Shown: piece by piece, positions 23,256-35,083 of the stretch | How positions within the stretch are numbered: the stretch's first letter is position 1 | Layout of the letters: every line of letters starts with the position of its first letter | Assembly: GCA_030068075.1 (NCBI GenBank) | Contig: CM057833.1 | Coordinates: forward strand, 48,875,587-48,939,586 | Direction of reading: 5' to 3' | Length of the DNA stretch: 64,000 nucleotides | Source: Paguma larvata | Taxonomy: Eukaryota > Chordata > Mammalia > Carnivora > Viverridae | Translations under genes and position numbers: made by a program | The notes under the pieces: generated by a model | Told to the model about the DNA's origin: nothing | Seen by the model: the letters and a program-made list of their open reading frames with translations, nothing else | Databases searched by the model: none

Positions 23256-24486
23256 TAGGAATTCGATCACAGGTACCCCTCTTTTCTTCCTTTGAGCCCA
23301 TTTTTCCATTCCTGAAAAGACTGAACAATACTAGAGAACTCCTAAAATCTTTAACTCTAAGAAATACATGAATATACTACATGGGTATGTTAACATACTA
23401 CATGTGTCCATGTATATAGGTAGATACATTCATACATAGATATAGATTCCTGTATTGCACATAGTATTTATGCATTGGGGAACCTCAACAAGGCCTTCGT
23501 GATTCCCCGTAAAGGTGCCAGTATATTATACTATCAGACACTCTATAAATATTTCAAAATGGGGTATAGCACACAACTAATCAAGTTCTCAACTTTGTAT
23601 CATATACTCAGTGTTGACTGTTGCCAGAGCCAACATGAGACACCATGAGATGCCTGGTTTGATATCTGGACAAATTCAGTTGGGGGCAGGAATGTGATAT
23701 TTTTATGGGAGTCTCATCTTCTTGGTATTCTGGATGTGGGGGAAATTTCATCTACATTTTCCCTAATGATTATTTGCCTAATTGTTTGTGCTGCCAGAGG
23801 AAATCCCAAACTATTTATGTCCTAGAGGACTTGGACAGCGTGAATTTACTCTGAAGCAGTTTAAGGGACGTGTCAGGTAGTGTGAAAAAGAGAGCTCAGT
23901 TACCAGCTGGGTGTGGATTCCTGTGCTGTTTCTGGCAGAGGTAGGGCTGCAGAGACTTCGGGTTATCAGAGCCACATTCCGAGAGGATTTTGGAATGCAG
24001 TAATTGTGAGGTAGACCTTTGCTTAGGCTTCTCCCGGTGAGTAGAAGACCTCCAGGATACTTGGGAGCGGGAAGCCACAAAAGGGATAAAGGGAAAGGTC
24101 ACTTTCAGAATGGTAAAAGTTCTTAGTGGAACGGCCATTAATTCTTCCTTTAACATCTGGGCGCTTTTAGCAAAACCGCGTGCTCATGAGCTGTAAATAG
24201 TGATGCGTGGATCTTCTCGGAGGTCTCTCTCTCTCTCGTCCACTTGGTGGCCACTTCCCTGATCACATAATGTTTACTGAGCTTTCACTCAGTCCTCCAC
24301 AGAAGTGGGGTAGTGAGGGTGAAGAAGGTGGCCCAAAGTCCACTTGGGGCAGAAAGACTATGAATATATAAAAGTTAAGAGAACATGACTTTTTTTTTTT
24401 TTAAGTCGTATGTTATATAGATAAACATTATACAAATATATTTATATATTTTCATGTAAACCGTGAATGAGGCTTATCTTCTCTTT
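23256..24486. other. Intron of PATJ, unassigned
   Basis: Bases about 24260-24350 weakly recall an antisense L2 3' end. Otherwise nothing is recognised. Confidence 0.4.
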
Positions 24487-24668
24487 TCATTTTTTTTTAA
24501 CATCTATTTATTTTTGAGAGAGAGAGAAAGAGACAGAGCATGAGCAGGGTAGGGGCAGAGAGAGAGGGAGACACAGAATCTGAAGCAGGCTCCAGGCTCT
24601 GAGCTGTCAGCACAGCTGAGTCAGCTGTCAGTCAGCACTCAGCACTAACTGAGCCACCCAGGCGCCCC
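24487..24668 (-). repeat. CanSINE with a rearranged promoter half, antisense
   Basis: The tail half is normal, but after CTGTCAGCACAG the sequence shows reiterated CAGCTGTCAGTCAGCACTCA-like units. It then jumps to ACTGAGCCACCCAGGCGCCC, so the B-box region is lost. Confidence 0.88.
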
Positions 24669-25034
24669 CTGATACATTTCTTAATATTAAGGTCCTTTTT
24701 TAGTAAAGTGATGTTTTTTTAATTTAAGAAATACTTTTTTCCCCCTGCAAACATAGAATGTCTATTTAGTATGTCTATTTAGATCTTCTTTTACAGTTTT
24801 CTCCTTAAATGTGCTGTGCAGTGTTTTTGAAATTTAATTCTGAGGTCATTTATTGGGTTTTAACCCCCTCTGTGAATGATGTCTTGTTTTCTATTACATT
24901 TTTATTAAATTAGCTACTGCTGACGTGGCAGTAATGCTACTGACTTGGTAATTTGATCTTCTGTCTGACAACCTTGTGAAACTCTGGTTTGTGCTTCTGT
25001 TGAATTTTCTCTTTTTAAAAAAATTCTTATTTTG

Positions 25035-25268
25035 GGAGCACTTGTCTGGGTGGCTCAGTTGGTTGAGTGTCCGACTTTGGCTTAGGTCATGATCTCACTG
25101 TTGGTGAATTTGAGGCCTACATTGGGCTCACTGCTGTCAGCACAGAGCCCACTTCCCTGTCCCCCTCTCTCTGCCCCTCCTCTGCTCATGCTGTCACTCT
25201 GTACCCCTCACTCTGCCCCTCCTCCACTCATGTTCTCGCTCTCAAAAATAAAACATTAAAATAATTTT
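25035..25268 (+). repeat. CanSINE with a duplicated CT-rich segment, sense
   Basis: The head TGTCTGGGTGGCTCAGTTGG is followed by two copies of a CTCTGCCCCTCC-CTCATG segment (about 25169 and 25211) before the AAAATAAAACATT tail. Confidence 0.88.
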
Positions 25269-26375
25269 TTTTTCAATTTTTTTTTCTCATGGTAAGTGTA
25301 CTCTTAATCCCCCTCACCTATCCACCGCCCATCCCATCCCCGGCATATCAGTTTGTTTTCTATAGTTAAGAGTATGTTTCTTGTTTTGTCCCTTTGTTTT
25401 CCTTTGCTCGTTTGTTTTGTTTCTTAAATTCCATCTCACTGATGCAAGTGAGATCATAGGGTGTCTTTCTCCGACGGACTTACTTTGCTTAACGTTATAC
25501 TCTCTAGCTCTGTCCATGTTGTTGCATGTGGTGAGATCTCATTCTTTTTTTAGTGGCTGAGTAACATTCCATTGTCCATATATGCCACATCTTCTTTATC
25601 TGTTCATCTATCAGTGGACACTTGGGTTGCTTCCATAATTTGGCTATTGTAAATAATTCTGCAGTAAACATAAGAGTGCATGTATCTTTTCAAATTAGTG
25701 TTTTCATACGCTTTGAGTAAATATCCAATAGTGGAATTACTGGATCCTATGATCTTTCTCTTTTTAACCTCCGCACTGTTTTCCACAGTGGCTGCACCAG
25801 CCTACGTTTCCGCCAACAGTGCAGGAGGATTTCTTTTTCTCCCCTTGCCAACATTTGTTGTTCCTTGTGTCTTTGATTATAGCCATTCTGACAGGTGTGA
25901 GGTGATATCTCTTTGTGCGTGATGTTGAGCATCATTTCATGTGTCTGTTGGCCATCTGGAAGTCGTCTTTATAGACATGTCTGTTCTGCCCGGTTTTAAT
26001 AGGATTATTTGATTTTGGAGTATTGAGTTGTATCAATTCTTTATATATTTTGGATACTAGCCCTTGATCAGAAATGTCATTTGCAAATATCTTCTCCCAT
26101 TCTGTAGGTGGCTTTTAGTTTTGTTGATTGTTTCTTTTGCTGTGTAGAAACTTTATTTTGATGTGTCCCAATGGTTTATTTTTGCTTTTATTTCCCTTTC
26201 CTCAGAAGACCTATCTAGAAAAATATTGCTATGACTAATGTCACAAGCAGAGAAATTACTGCCTGTATTCTTTTCAAGGATTTTTATGGTTTCAGGTCTC
26301 ATGTTTAGGACTTTAATCCATTTTGAGTTTATTTTTGTGTATAATGAAAGAAAGTGGTCCAGTTTCATTTTACAT
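25269..26375 (-). repeat. L1, antisense, ORF2 end plus 3' UTR
   Basis: The text follows reverse-complement carnivoran L1 from CTTAATCCCCCTCACCTATC (3' UTR) through TTCCACAGTGGCTGCACCAG to TTTTTGTGTATAATGAAAGA inside ORF2. It is 5'-truncated and broken by stops. Confidence 0.9.
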
Positions 26376-26578
26376 GTTAAGGAATACTTAAAAAGAAAAA
26401 ACAAGTTTGCGAAGCTTTGACCCGAATATGGCTTTCTGTTTAGTTATTAAAGAAAAGTTCGTTCTAATGAAACAATTTGCATGAAGTTTATTGTGTCCTT
26501 GCATTTAATGGAAAGATGAGAATTCATCTGAAGACAGTTCAAAACTAAGGTATTTTCTTGATTATAAAAGTGCTTCTT

Positions 26579-26838
26579 TAGTTGCCAGAGGAGTAGTGGG
26601 CAAGGTGGGTGAAGGTGGTGACAAGGTAGAAACTTCCAGTTATAAATAACTCTTGCAGATGTAATGTACAGCATGATGACTAGAGTTAACAATACCATAT
26701 TGTTTGTTTGAAAGTTGCAGATGTAACTAAACTTATTGTGATAATCGTTTTGCAATATGTACATATATCAAATTATTATGTTGTACACAGTGTTAATACA
26801 GTGTTAAGTGTCATATGTCAGTTATATGTCAGTAAAAA
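26579..26838 (+). repeat. L1 3' end, sense
   Basis: AAACTTCCAGTTATAAATAA, TGTACAGCATGATGACTAGA and a final GTCAGTAAAAAA match the sense 3' UTR of an older L1M-type element. It ends about 70 bp before the exon acceptor at 26905. Confidence 0.8.
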
Positions 26839-26905
26839 ATAGCTCCACGGTTGAGAAAAACATTCAATTGTGCTAAAAACAAAAAAATATTGCTTCTATT
26901 TTCAG

Positions 26906-27025
26906 GAAGATGATAAACAGGGAGAAAGTCATTATATTTTACATGCAAACAGAAATGAAGACAAGACTGAACTTTCAGAAACAATTCATGATACGAATTC
27001 ATCTTTAATACTCGAAGCACCCCAG
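26906..27025 (+). CDS. PATJ: PATJ exon: linker between PDZ5 and PDZ6, first part
   Basis: This 120-bp exon (40 codons, phase 0 at both ends) lies between a TTCTATTTTCAG acceptor and a GTATTT donor. It starts [20 protein letters not shown] and ends SSLILEAPQ. It is polar and acidic with no recognisable fold, consistent with a flexible spacer between PDZ modules. The length is a multiple of three and the phases are symmetrical, so skipping would keep the frame. A + strand L1 3' end stops about 70 bp upstream of the acceptor. Confidence 0.95.
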
Positions 27026-28616
27026 GTATTTAGTAAATCGATTTCCTATTTGAATGCCTTACTGTGAGCTAACATTGCTATAAAAAAGAAGACAAAAGCT
27101 TGTTCTCACTCTCTAGGCTAAAGAGACTCAAAAATAAATGATCCTCCTTTTTAATTTTTTTAAATGAAATGGTTTCCCTCTTTTATGACATTGGTCTCAT
27201 AAATGACATAGGCCAGATATAAGTCATTTTCAAAGCACTAACGTATTTGATTTTAATATACTAATATACTCTTAAATTTTTGAGGGTAGAACATATGTTT
27301 GAAAATAGACATGCATTTAAAATGCTGTAGATAACAGAGCTAGGCCAAAGGACTTCTTATTCGATACTTTCTATGGAAAAGTTATTTAGTCAAAACCGTC
27401 TTTATGCTTTAATTTTGGGAACTATATTTTGAAGCTTTTCCTTTTTTAGTCTTAAAATGGATTGTGCTTATTTTGCTCTTTGCAGGTAGAGGATGGTGTA
27501 TGGCTTTGCTTTCCTCGATAGCAACCATCTGGTGATATTTTTTGCATAAGTTATTGTCAGTGCCTCAAACCCATGTTTATTTCTATACTGTACATTGTGG
27601 GTTTTTTTAGTGTCAACACTTTTTATTAAAATTGTATAAGTATATGACCTCTTTAAATATACCCTGTAAACACACCTTTAAAAAAATTAACTAGGTTGCT
27701 GTATTTGATACACTGTAATAATTTAAAGGGGCAAAGTAGTAGATTCATTTAATGCATTTGCATTTGGTAATATTTAATGAATAGGTCTCCAAATAGGAGC
27801 TGTCACTCATCTCTCAGGAGGACCTGGGCCTCATTGTGCTCCACACTCTGAGGATCCTCCAGGGTTAGGTTAGAGGCTCAGCAAATCCATATATTTCTCA
27901 GGCATTTCCTGAGAACTCAACAAAGTTTCTGCACATATGTGACTATTTAGGGTGAGTTGTATGTACTTGATTTTCTAATTAGTAATATAAAATTAATTAA
28001 AAAGCATTCTATATTCATTCCTTTTTGCCATGTAATTTCAGTACAGATGAAAAAATTATTTGTCCATTACAGGGGCATATTATAAAATAGTCATACTCAA
28101 AGTAGTTGAGACATACTTCCCATATCTTTAGTTGATAGAAAATGCTTTTTCGTAATTTCAGTAGCCATAATTTATTTTGAATTAGCTAAGCTCGAAAATC
28201 CTGACTTTTAAGTTTTTGCTTTCTGAGGGAATAGTATGATGTGTATCTATATTTATGTACTCCTTTTCCAGGAGATGCATGAGTTAAATATTCGGTGTAG
28301 CAGTTTAACAAAATTCTTACTTCGGACTGAGAATTTTCAGGTGGTTAATGTGTAACAAACCTTTTGGAAGAGTCAATCTCCTTGCCGGTGGCAGATTTCT
28401 GCCTCGTACTGTTTGTCCCTTTCCTGCTTTGAGGGTTGTGTGGGAGCGAGCATTTATTTCTCCTCCTTTGTGATGGAGAGCAGTTCAAGTTAACTGTGGC
28501 TGGGCGTGGAATGTGGTCACTGCGGTTCTGTCACGGGTCAGCCTTCCAGTTAATGTGTAGAGTGCCGCTTTGAAGCAGGGGGAGTTCAAATTATTTTTTG
28601 TAATTTTTACTTACAG
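27026..28616. other. PATJ intron (1.6 kb) without recognised repeats
   Basis: No SINE, L1 or MIR was seen across 1.6 kb, unusual for this window. Confidence 0.5.
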
Positions 28617-29012
28617 GGATTTAGAGATGAACCCTATTATAAAGAGGAACTTGTAGACGAGCCGTTCCTAGATTTGGGAAAGGCTTTCCAGTCCCAACAA
28701 AAAGAGATCGACAACAGCAAGGAGGCCTGGGAGATGCGTGAGTTTCTGACTCCTAGGTTGCAGGAGATGGAGGAAGAAAGAGAGATGCTTGTGGATGAAG
28801 AGTACGAGCTATATAAAGATCGCTTTCAGTCCATGGACTTGTATTCCTCATCTCATCTTCAAGAGGCTGGCCCTGTTCCCTCCACGAAGGAACTTCATTT
28901 TGGCACACAGTGGTTACATGACGGTGAACCGGCTGAGCTTCAGGAACCCAGATCCATGATGAGTATCTATTCCCAGGAAACGCAGCAGTATGGCTATAGC
29001 ACTGAAAACGTG
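28617..29012 (+). CDS. PATJ: PATJ exon: linker between PDZ5 and PDZ6, largest part
   Basis: This 396-bp exon (132 codons, phase 0 at both ends) has a TTTTTACTTACAG acceptor and a GTAAGG donor. The product starts [20 protein letters not shown] and ends QYGYSTENV. Around codons 45-65 it is rich in Glu, with [19 protein letters not shown], likely a short charged helix; the rest looks disordered. It is the largest exon in the window and is recognisably PATJ-specific. The open frame runs on past the donor to 29099, but the intronic part has no linker character. Flanking introns are 1.6 and 5.9 kb, and the upstream one holds no repeat that I can recognise. Confidence 0.97.
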
Positions 29013-30557
29013 GTAAGGGTTGAGAACAGATCATCTATGTCCCCCCATTCTGTTCCCCTTCCTCCCTCCCTATCCCTATTGCTAAGTCCTGTAAATTAAA
29101 AAAAAAAAGTAATGGAAAACATAATTTTTTAAATTTTTGTAGTTAATCATTTTTCCAAGATGTACCATACTGTGTATTGCCGTAGGTGTAAACTCATCTT
29201 TTCTGCATTATGTAACTTCTAGTGAGAGTCCATAAGCTGTAGGTGCCTTTTATAGTGGCTTACAGTGCTTTTTTTTGCCTTGCTTTTTTTAGAGATGTAT
29301 ATCTCCAGATTATCCATTTCGAAGAAGAGTTCTTTGGCTATTTGTGATCTTTTGTCCTGTCAGAGTAACACAGCTTTGTATTTCTCACATAGTGTATTTG
29401 TATTTATCAGGGAAAATCAAGGCAAAATTAATTAAGGATCTGTCGTTTATGTCTTACCCACACTATTCTCTGTGTTACGTATCATACTAAATAGAAGGTC
29501 ACTGACCTCTAAAAAATTATCTTTACAATTTGCAATATTACCTATGTTCAACTTGGCAGGAAAGCATTTTTTTTCAATAGGTTTGCTATTAGATCACCAG
29601 TAAATTATTTTTAGAAAATTAGAGTTAACTGGTTACCAATTGGAATCTTTCATTTGGGACATTTTTTAATGCTTTGGTTTTGTTTGCTCATTTCATACTC
29701 CAGATTAACTTCCAGGCAAATGAAAAGAAACTTAACACATAGGGATATTTTTTAAAAGGCCACTTAGCAATATGTTTAGGTACAGTGCACTGTTCCCTTC
29801 CCAGAGGTCAGCAACTTCCCTGCGGGGCTGTGGGGAGGGTGCTTTTCTTTGCTCTATCACGGGGCCCATCAGGCTGGTTCTTTTGCTCTCTCCTCCCACA
29901 AACCTATCCTCCTTTCTCCCCTCTTGCAAATGCTATGGGTCTTTCTGCTATGCAAGGTGCTATACCAGCTGTATTTATGGAACCCTAGAGGATTTCCCAT
30001 GAGAAAGGACTCTGGGCAGCCTACCAGAGAACAGATGTTTTGGGATTATGTGAATGATGCCTGGATATGGGAAGAGGTAATGAAGAATCACTTGGTGTGT
30101 TGCCATTGACACCGATGCTTTCTTTCCTTGCTAGTCCCATTCCTATATCCGTCAGTACTTGAACTGAAACAGAATATCCAGTTATGTGGAACAGATTCTA
30201 ATCACAGATTAGTAAATGTTCATAAATACTCACTTGTCATGGCTTTATTCTACAAAAGGAAAATTTTCTATTTACCCAAGTATAAGGCAACCTGAAAGAG
30301 GCTCATTTTAATATATAAATTTTTACGGTTCTAGATGAAATAGTCAAAGTATTCACAGTGTTTACTTCATAAATTTAAACATTCACATTTTAAACACTAT
30401 CGAATGTTAAATTTTTTGCCTATTCTTACATTTAATGACAATTTTATTTGGCTTCTTTCAACACATTGAATATCCGTGTTTACATTACCACTCGAATCAC
30501 TTTTGGTCATTTAACACAGCTTTCTGAATATACCATCTTAACTTTCATTTAAGTTTG
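29013..30557. other. PATJ intron part, nothing recognised
   Basis: Open frames near 29772-30109 overlap on both strands and have no family resemblance. Confidence 0.45.
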
Positions 30558-30786
30558 AGATACAGTAATTTTTTTAACGTTCATTTTATTATTTCGAGAG
30601 AGGGAATGCAAGCAAAGGAGGTGCAGAGAGCAAGGGAGAGAGAGAATCTCAAGCAGGTTCCATGCTGCCAGCGCAGAGCCTGATGCGGGACTCCTCATTC
30701 TGTCAGATCATGACCTGTGCTGGCTGAAGTCAAGAGGGTGCTTGACAGACTGAGCCACCCAGGCACCCCAAGATACAGTAATTTTT
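30558..30786 (-). mobile_element. CanSINE with a perfect 16-bp target-site duplication
   Basis: AGATACAGTAATTTTT occurs at 30558-30573 and 30771-30786 around a diverged antisense SINE. The body has more changes than the copy at 21181, yet the duplication is intact. Confidence 0.92.
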
Positions 30787-31639
30787 GAATCCATACTATC
30801 AGTCAAAATTTATCCTGATTTCAAGTACTCCTTTGCAAAGCAGTCGGCTTTAGATGAGTTCCATTCGGGAGTGCTTAGTGATGATCTTACCCTGTTGTTA
30901 GGTTACTATTTGAAATGCTGGTTTATAGCAACATTCAGTGCTCACAATTTGAAAGATGTGTGTCCTAATTACTGAATCTCTGTTCAATTTCCTAGCTTCT
31001 TTTTATTTTCCATTTCTGGTTCTGTGAGGTGACCTCTGTAAACCCTCTAAAGTGGCATTGATTAAAATTGTTTCAGACCCAATATGTCTAGCCTGCATAA
31101 AATTTTATTTTCTTTAATTATATGTTCTTGTTTTGGGCATTAACTCTTTTCCTCCCTTTCTGAACTCCACAGTGGTGACAGCGTAGGGGAGAGAAATTTT
31201 TTTTCCCTCTAACCTCATTGGTTCTGTGGCTAGGCCATGGAAATTAAGCTGATGAAAGATTAACAAAGAAAAAAAAATTGATAACAAGTGGCATGCACAC
31301 AAACGGGAGAGATTCAGTGATGAATAATCAAAGGGGTGCTTAGAACTCAGGCTTACATAGCATCTTAACAAAGAACAATACATTTCTAGAGGAGTAACAA
31401 GACAGAAAAAGGGGTTTAGGTTTTAGGGTCAGAGCTGTAGGAAGGTAAATGTAAGGGGGAAATTGATGGAAGATAAGGGCTGTTTTCTTCCGTATGTTTC
31501 TCTTGGCACCATCTTTGAGCTGAACAAAATCTAGAGTCCTCTCTGGTGATTAAGAATCAGGGGAAGATAGCTTTTCTGCGTGCGCTCTTTCTCATTTGTC
31601 TTCCTCTCAAAATAATCCTTATGCCAAAGTGGTGTGTGT
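30787..31639. other. PATJ intron part, possible old LTR relic
   Basis: Bases about 31130-31510 (AGGCTTACATAGCATCTTAA and surrounding text) have the look of an old LTR element, but I could not name a family. The rest is unassigned. Confidence 0.25.
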
Positions 31640-31852
31640 TTTTTTTTTTTAATGTTTATTTATTTTTGAGACAGAGAGAGACAGAGTATGAGTGGGGGAG
31701 GGGCAGAGAGAGAGGGAGACACAGAATCCGAAGCAGGCTCCAGGCTCTGAGCTGTCAGCACAGAGCCTGACGCGGGGCTCGAACTCATGGACTGTGAGAT
31801 CATGACCTGAGCCGAAGTCGGACGCTCAACCGACTGAGCCACCCAGGCGCCC
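31640..31852 (-). mobile_element. CanSINE close to consensus, antisense
   Basis: The head reads CGACTGAGCCACCCAGGCGC and the B-box region GGGGCTCGAACTCATGGACT, near the feline consensus. AAAGTGGTGTGT before it and AAAGTGGCGTGT after it form a one-mismatch target-site duplication. Confidence 0.95.
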
Positions 31853-32278
31853 CTGAAAGTGGCGTGTTTTTGATAAAATGTTCTGATTCTGTATAACAGT
31901 TACACACATAAAATTAGGATGGGCTTGAATTTTTATTTGCCCTCCTCTCAGAAATGTACTTCTGTGATGAAAATTTATTATCTAATATTACAATCCCTGA
32001 GTAGATTGTTAAAACATTTGAATATTTTATAAATCTGTACTTCTCAATACTCTTTTATTTAGAGAGTACCCTCCAGAAGACTAGAGGATTATTATCATTT
32101 CTGTCTTTATTGTAATACCCATTTTGGGGGACAGATGTAGCTATATTTGTGGAGTGCAAATAGTACCCAGCTACTTAAGTTTACCTTTCTCTGTCACTCA
32201 TTTTAATTGAAATGTCACTCATTTAATTGTCACTTCATTTTAATTGAAGGGTAAAACCATCAAGATTTATAGATCTGT

Positions 32279-32296
32279 TTTTTTTTTTTTTTTTTT
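32279..32296 (+). repeat. Poly-T run
   Basis: A run of T just upstream of an ancient L1-like sequence (TAGTAAAATATACCCTATAG). Confidence 0.9.
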
Positions 32297-32739
32297 GGTT
32301 GTAGTAAAATATACCCTATAGTAGTCCCTGTGATTTCCCTTTCACAGTCCAGTTACCTGTGATCGCCTGAGGTCTGGAAGCAGATGGTCCTCCTTCCGAC
32401 ACTGTGTCACTAGTAGGCTGATGCGTGCCTCCATCATTCACCTCACTCTTTATCACTTAGGCATTATGTCATCTCCTATCATCATCATAAAAGAAGGGTG
32501 ACTATAGTACAATAAGGTATTTTGAGAAGGAAAGAGACCACATTTACATAACTCTTATTAGAAGATATTCTATTAGTTACTGTTGTTAATCTCTTACTGT
32601 GTTTAATTTATAGATTAAGCTTTTATCATAGGTGTGTATGTGTAGGAAAAAAGAGTATATACAGGGTATAGTGCTATGCGTGGTTTCAGGAATCCACTTG
32701 GGTCTTGGAATGTATCCAACACAGATAAGGAGAGGATCC

Positions 32740-33500
32740 TCAACATAAATTTAGCGTTTTAATCATTCTGGGTTTACAGTTCCAGTAGCATTAAATACAC
32801 TTGTATTATTATACGGTCATCACCATCCATCTCCAGAACTTTTTCGTCTTCCCTGATTGAAAGTCTGCACCCATTAAACAGTAACAGTCCATTCTTCCCT
32901 TCTCTCCTCCCCTGGCAACCAACTATAGTTCTACTTTCTTTCTCTAAGAATTTGACTCGGTATCTCATATAAGTAGAATCATACAGTATTTGTCTTCTTG
33001 TGTGAGGCTTATTTCATTCAGCATAATGCTTTCCAGGTTCATCCACATTATGTGTGTTGGAATTTTCTCCCTTTGTAAGGCTGGATAACTTTCCACTGAA
33101 TGTACATACCATGATCTGTTTACCCCTTCACCGTTGATGAACATCCGATTTCTACCCAAGGCGAATAATACTGCTGCAAACACTGGTGTACAGTATCTGT
33201 TCAAATCACCATTTAAGATCTTTTTGGGTATTTACCCAGATGCAAAATTTAATTTTTGAGGAACCACCATCCTGTTTTCCACAGTAGCTGCACCATTTTA
33301 CATTCCTACCGGCAATGCACAAATTTTCCAATTTTTCCACATGCCTCCTGCTACTACCTGTTTTCTGTTTTTGTTTTTTTTGAATAGGCACAAAGTAGCA
33401 TCTTATTGTGGTTTTGATTTGCATTTTCTCATTATTAAGAAAAGTTGAGCAACTTTTCATGTGCTTATTGGCCATCTGCGAAGAAATGTCCACATTTTTT
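32740..33500 (-). repeat. Ancient L1, antisense, 3' part
   Basis: CATCACCATCCATCTCCAGA, TTCATTCAGCATAATGCTTT and TTCCACAGTAGCTGCACCAT follow reverse-complement old L1 in order. It is more diverged than the L1s at 14150 and 25269. Confidence 0.85.
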
Positions 33501-33526
33501 GCCCCTTTTTAAGAAATCTGATTCTT

Positions 33527-33741
33527 GGGACACCTGGGTGCCTCAGTCAGTTAAGTATCTGACTTTGGCTCAGGTTATAATCTTATGGGTTCGAGCCCCG
33601 TGTCGGGCTCTGTGCTGACAGCTCAGAGCCAGTTGCCTGCTTCTGACTCTGTGTTTCCCTCTCTCTCTGTGCCTCCTCTGCTTGCACTCCGTCTCTCTCT
33701 CTCTCTCTCAAAAATAAATTAGAAAACATTAAAAAAAAATA
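33527..33741 (+). repeat. CanSINE, sense
   Basis: GGGACACCTGGGTGCCTCAG to a CATTAAAAAAAAATAAAA tail. AAATCTGATTCTT before it and AGATCTGACTCTT after it form a mismatched target-site duplication, so it is not among the youngest. Confidence 0.92.
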
Positions 33742-34959
33742 AAAGATCTGACTCTTGCTTGAGGATTATTTACCTAAGACTAATTGTACGTTTTTTATTT
33801 TCTTCTATATTTAGAACTTTTTTTTCCTAAAGATCTAACCCTCTTATATTGAAATTTAGATTCAGATATCGATTGTATTATTCCTCACATAATTGCCATA
33901 AACTTCTTTTAATGTTCCAAATTGCTGTAAAATAAAAGTACTCAGTGCTTACCTTTTCCTCCTCATTTCCTTCTCTAAAAAGTCTTCTTATTTTGTCCTA
34001 GGCATCTAGGTAGTTGTATCTCCTTTCTCACCTTGATTTAATATTTGAGTTGAGTGTCTCCATTAGATATCTAATACAGTTCTATATTTAGCTGTATTCA
34101 TAATCTGTATGGAAAAAGCTAGCAGTAATTGGTTCATCAGTTAATGAGAGGCCCTTCTCTTATCATTGAGTTCTGACCAATATAACTTAATGAAAAAAAT
34201 GGGGACCCTGTAAAAGATGTCATTCACCTTTTCGTTTCGAACAACCTAAATTTCCCACAACAGAGAATGATGTAGGCGTTATTCATCTTAAATGAATTGA
34301 GGCATATCCCAATGGTGACCCTAATGTTGTCATTTAATTTTATGCTTATAAAAGTGTTAAAAATATCATAAAATATTTCAGTGAAGATCGTATGTTCTGG
34401 AAGATCGTAACCTTGGGAAACCACAGAGGATATGTATCAAAGGAAGACAAGCGGAAAATGTAAAGATGGCTGGCTTATCTACAGGTTTTCGGTTTGGGTA
34501 ACTGGTGTTGCCAGGCAGGTAAAAGCGTTAGGGTGGGCAAAGCAAGAGCTCCGAGCTGTTAAATCCACCCGCTGGTCTGAGATCGTCAGTGTAGCGGTCG
34601 AAGTTGTGCTCCAACAGGCTCTATGAGTTAGTGCCTGTCAGCCATTGACCTTGCTTAACTGGATAGATCTTTATTCTTACACCTTTGTGATTGTTTACTT
34701 AAATCCACTCATTAATGTTTATAAAGCCAATTTTTTGTTAAAAAAAATCCAGTGTTTAGAAAAAAAAAAGAAAAAATCATTTTATTAGCATTCGTGCTCT
34801 TGCATTCGTACCTGCTGACCACAGTATAAACAGCTACTTGAGAAGGCCTGTTTGCAGGGCCAGTTTTCCGCAGTCGTTATTATCTGGTTTGAACAACATT
34901 ATAATGTTCCTCACTGTATCACAAAGTACTAATGCGTTTCTGTCTTTCTTCCTCTCAAG
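33742..34959. other. PATJ intron part, nothing recognised
   Basis: No supported feature up to the acceptor at 34959. Confidence 0.45.
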
Positions 34960-35083
34960 ATGAAAGAAAACTTTGGCATTGATTCCCTACCCTCCATGCC
35001 CTCCTCTGAAGGAAGCAGTCAACAAGGCAGATTTGACGATCTGGAAAATCTTAATTCATTAACAAAAAGCAGTCTGGATTTAG
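34960..35083 (+). CDS. PATJ: PATJ exon: linker, Ser-rich part
   Basis: This 124-bp exon (41 codons plus one base; phase 0 in, phase 1 out) follows a pyrimidine-rich acceptor ending CCTCTCAAG. It begins with an in-frame ATG ([18 protein letters not shown]) that is internal to the protein, not the start of translation. It ends [10 protein letters not shown] plus the first base of a Gly codon. The donor is GTTTGT, weaker than the GTAAGT-type donors of the other exons. The frame stays open into the intron as far as 35211, so retention would add about 42 residues before a stop. The donor call is fixed by the match across the junction to the next exon. Confidence 0.93.

Noticed and set aside
25269..26838. 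L1 twin-priming inversion (antisense piece followed by a sense 3' end)
   Set aside because: The two pieces are separated by about 200 bp of non-L1 sequence, and the sense piece looks like an older subfamily, so two separate insertions are more likely.
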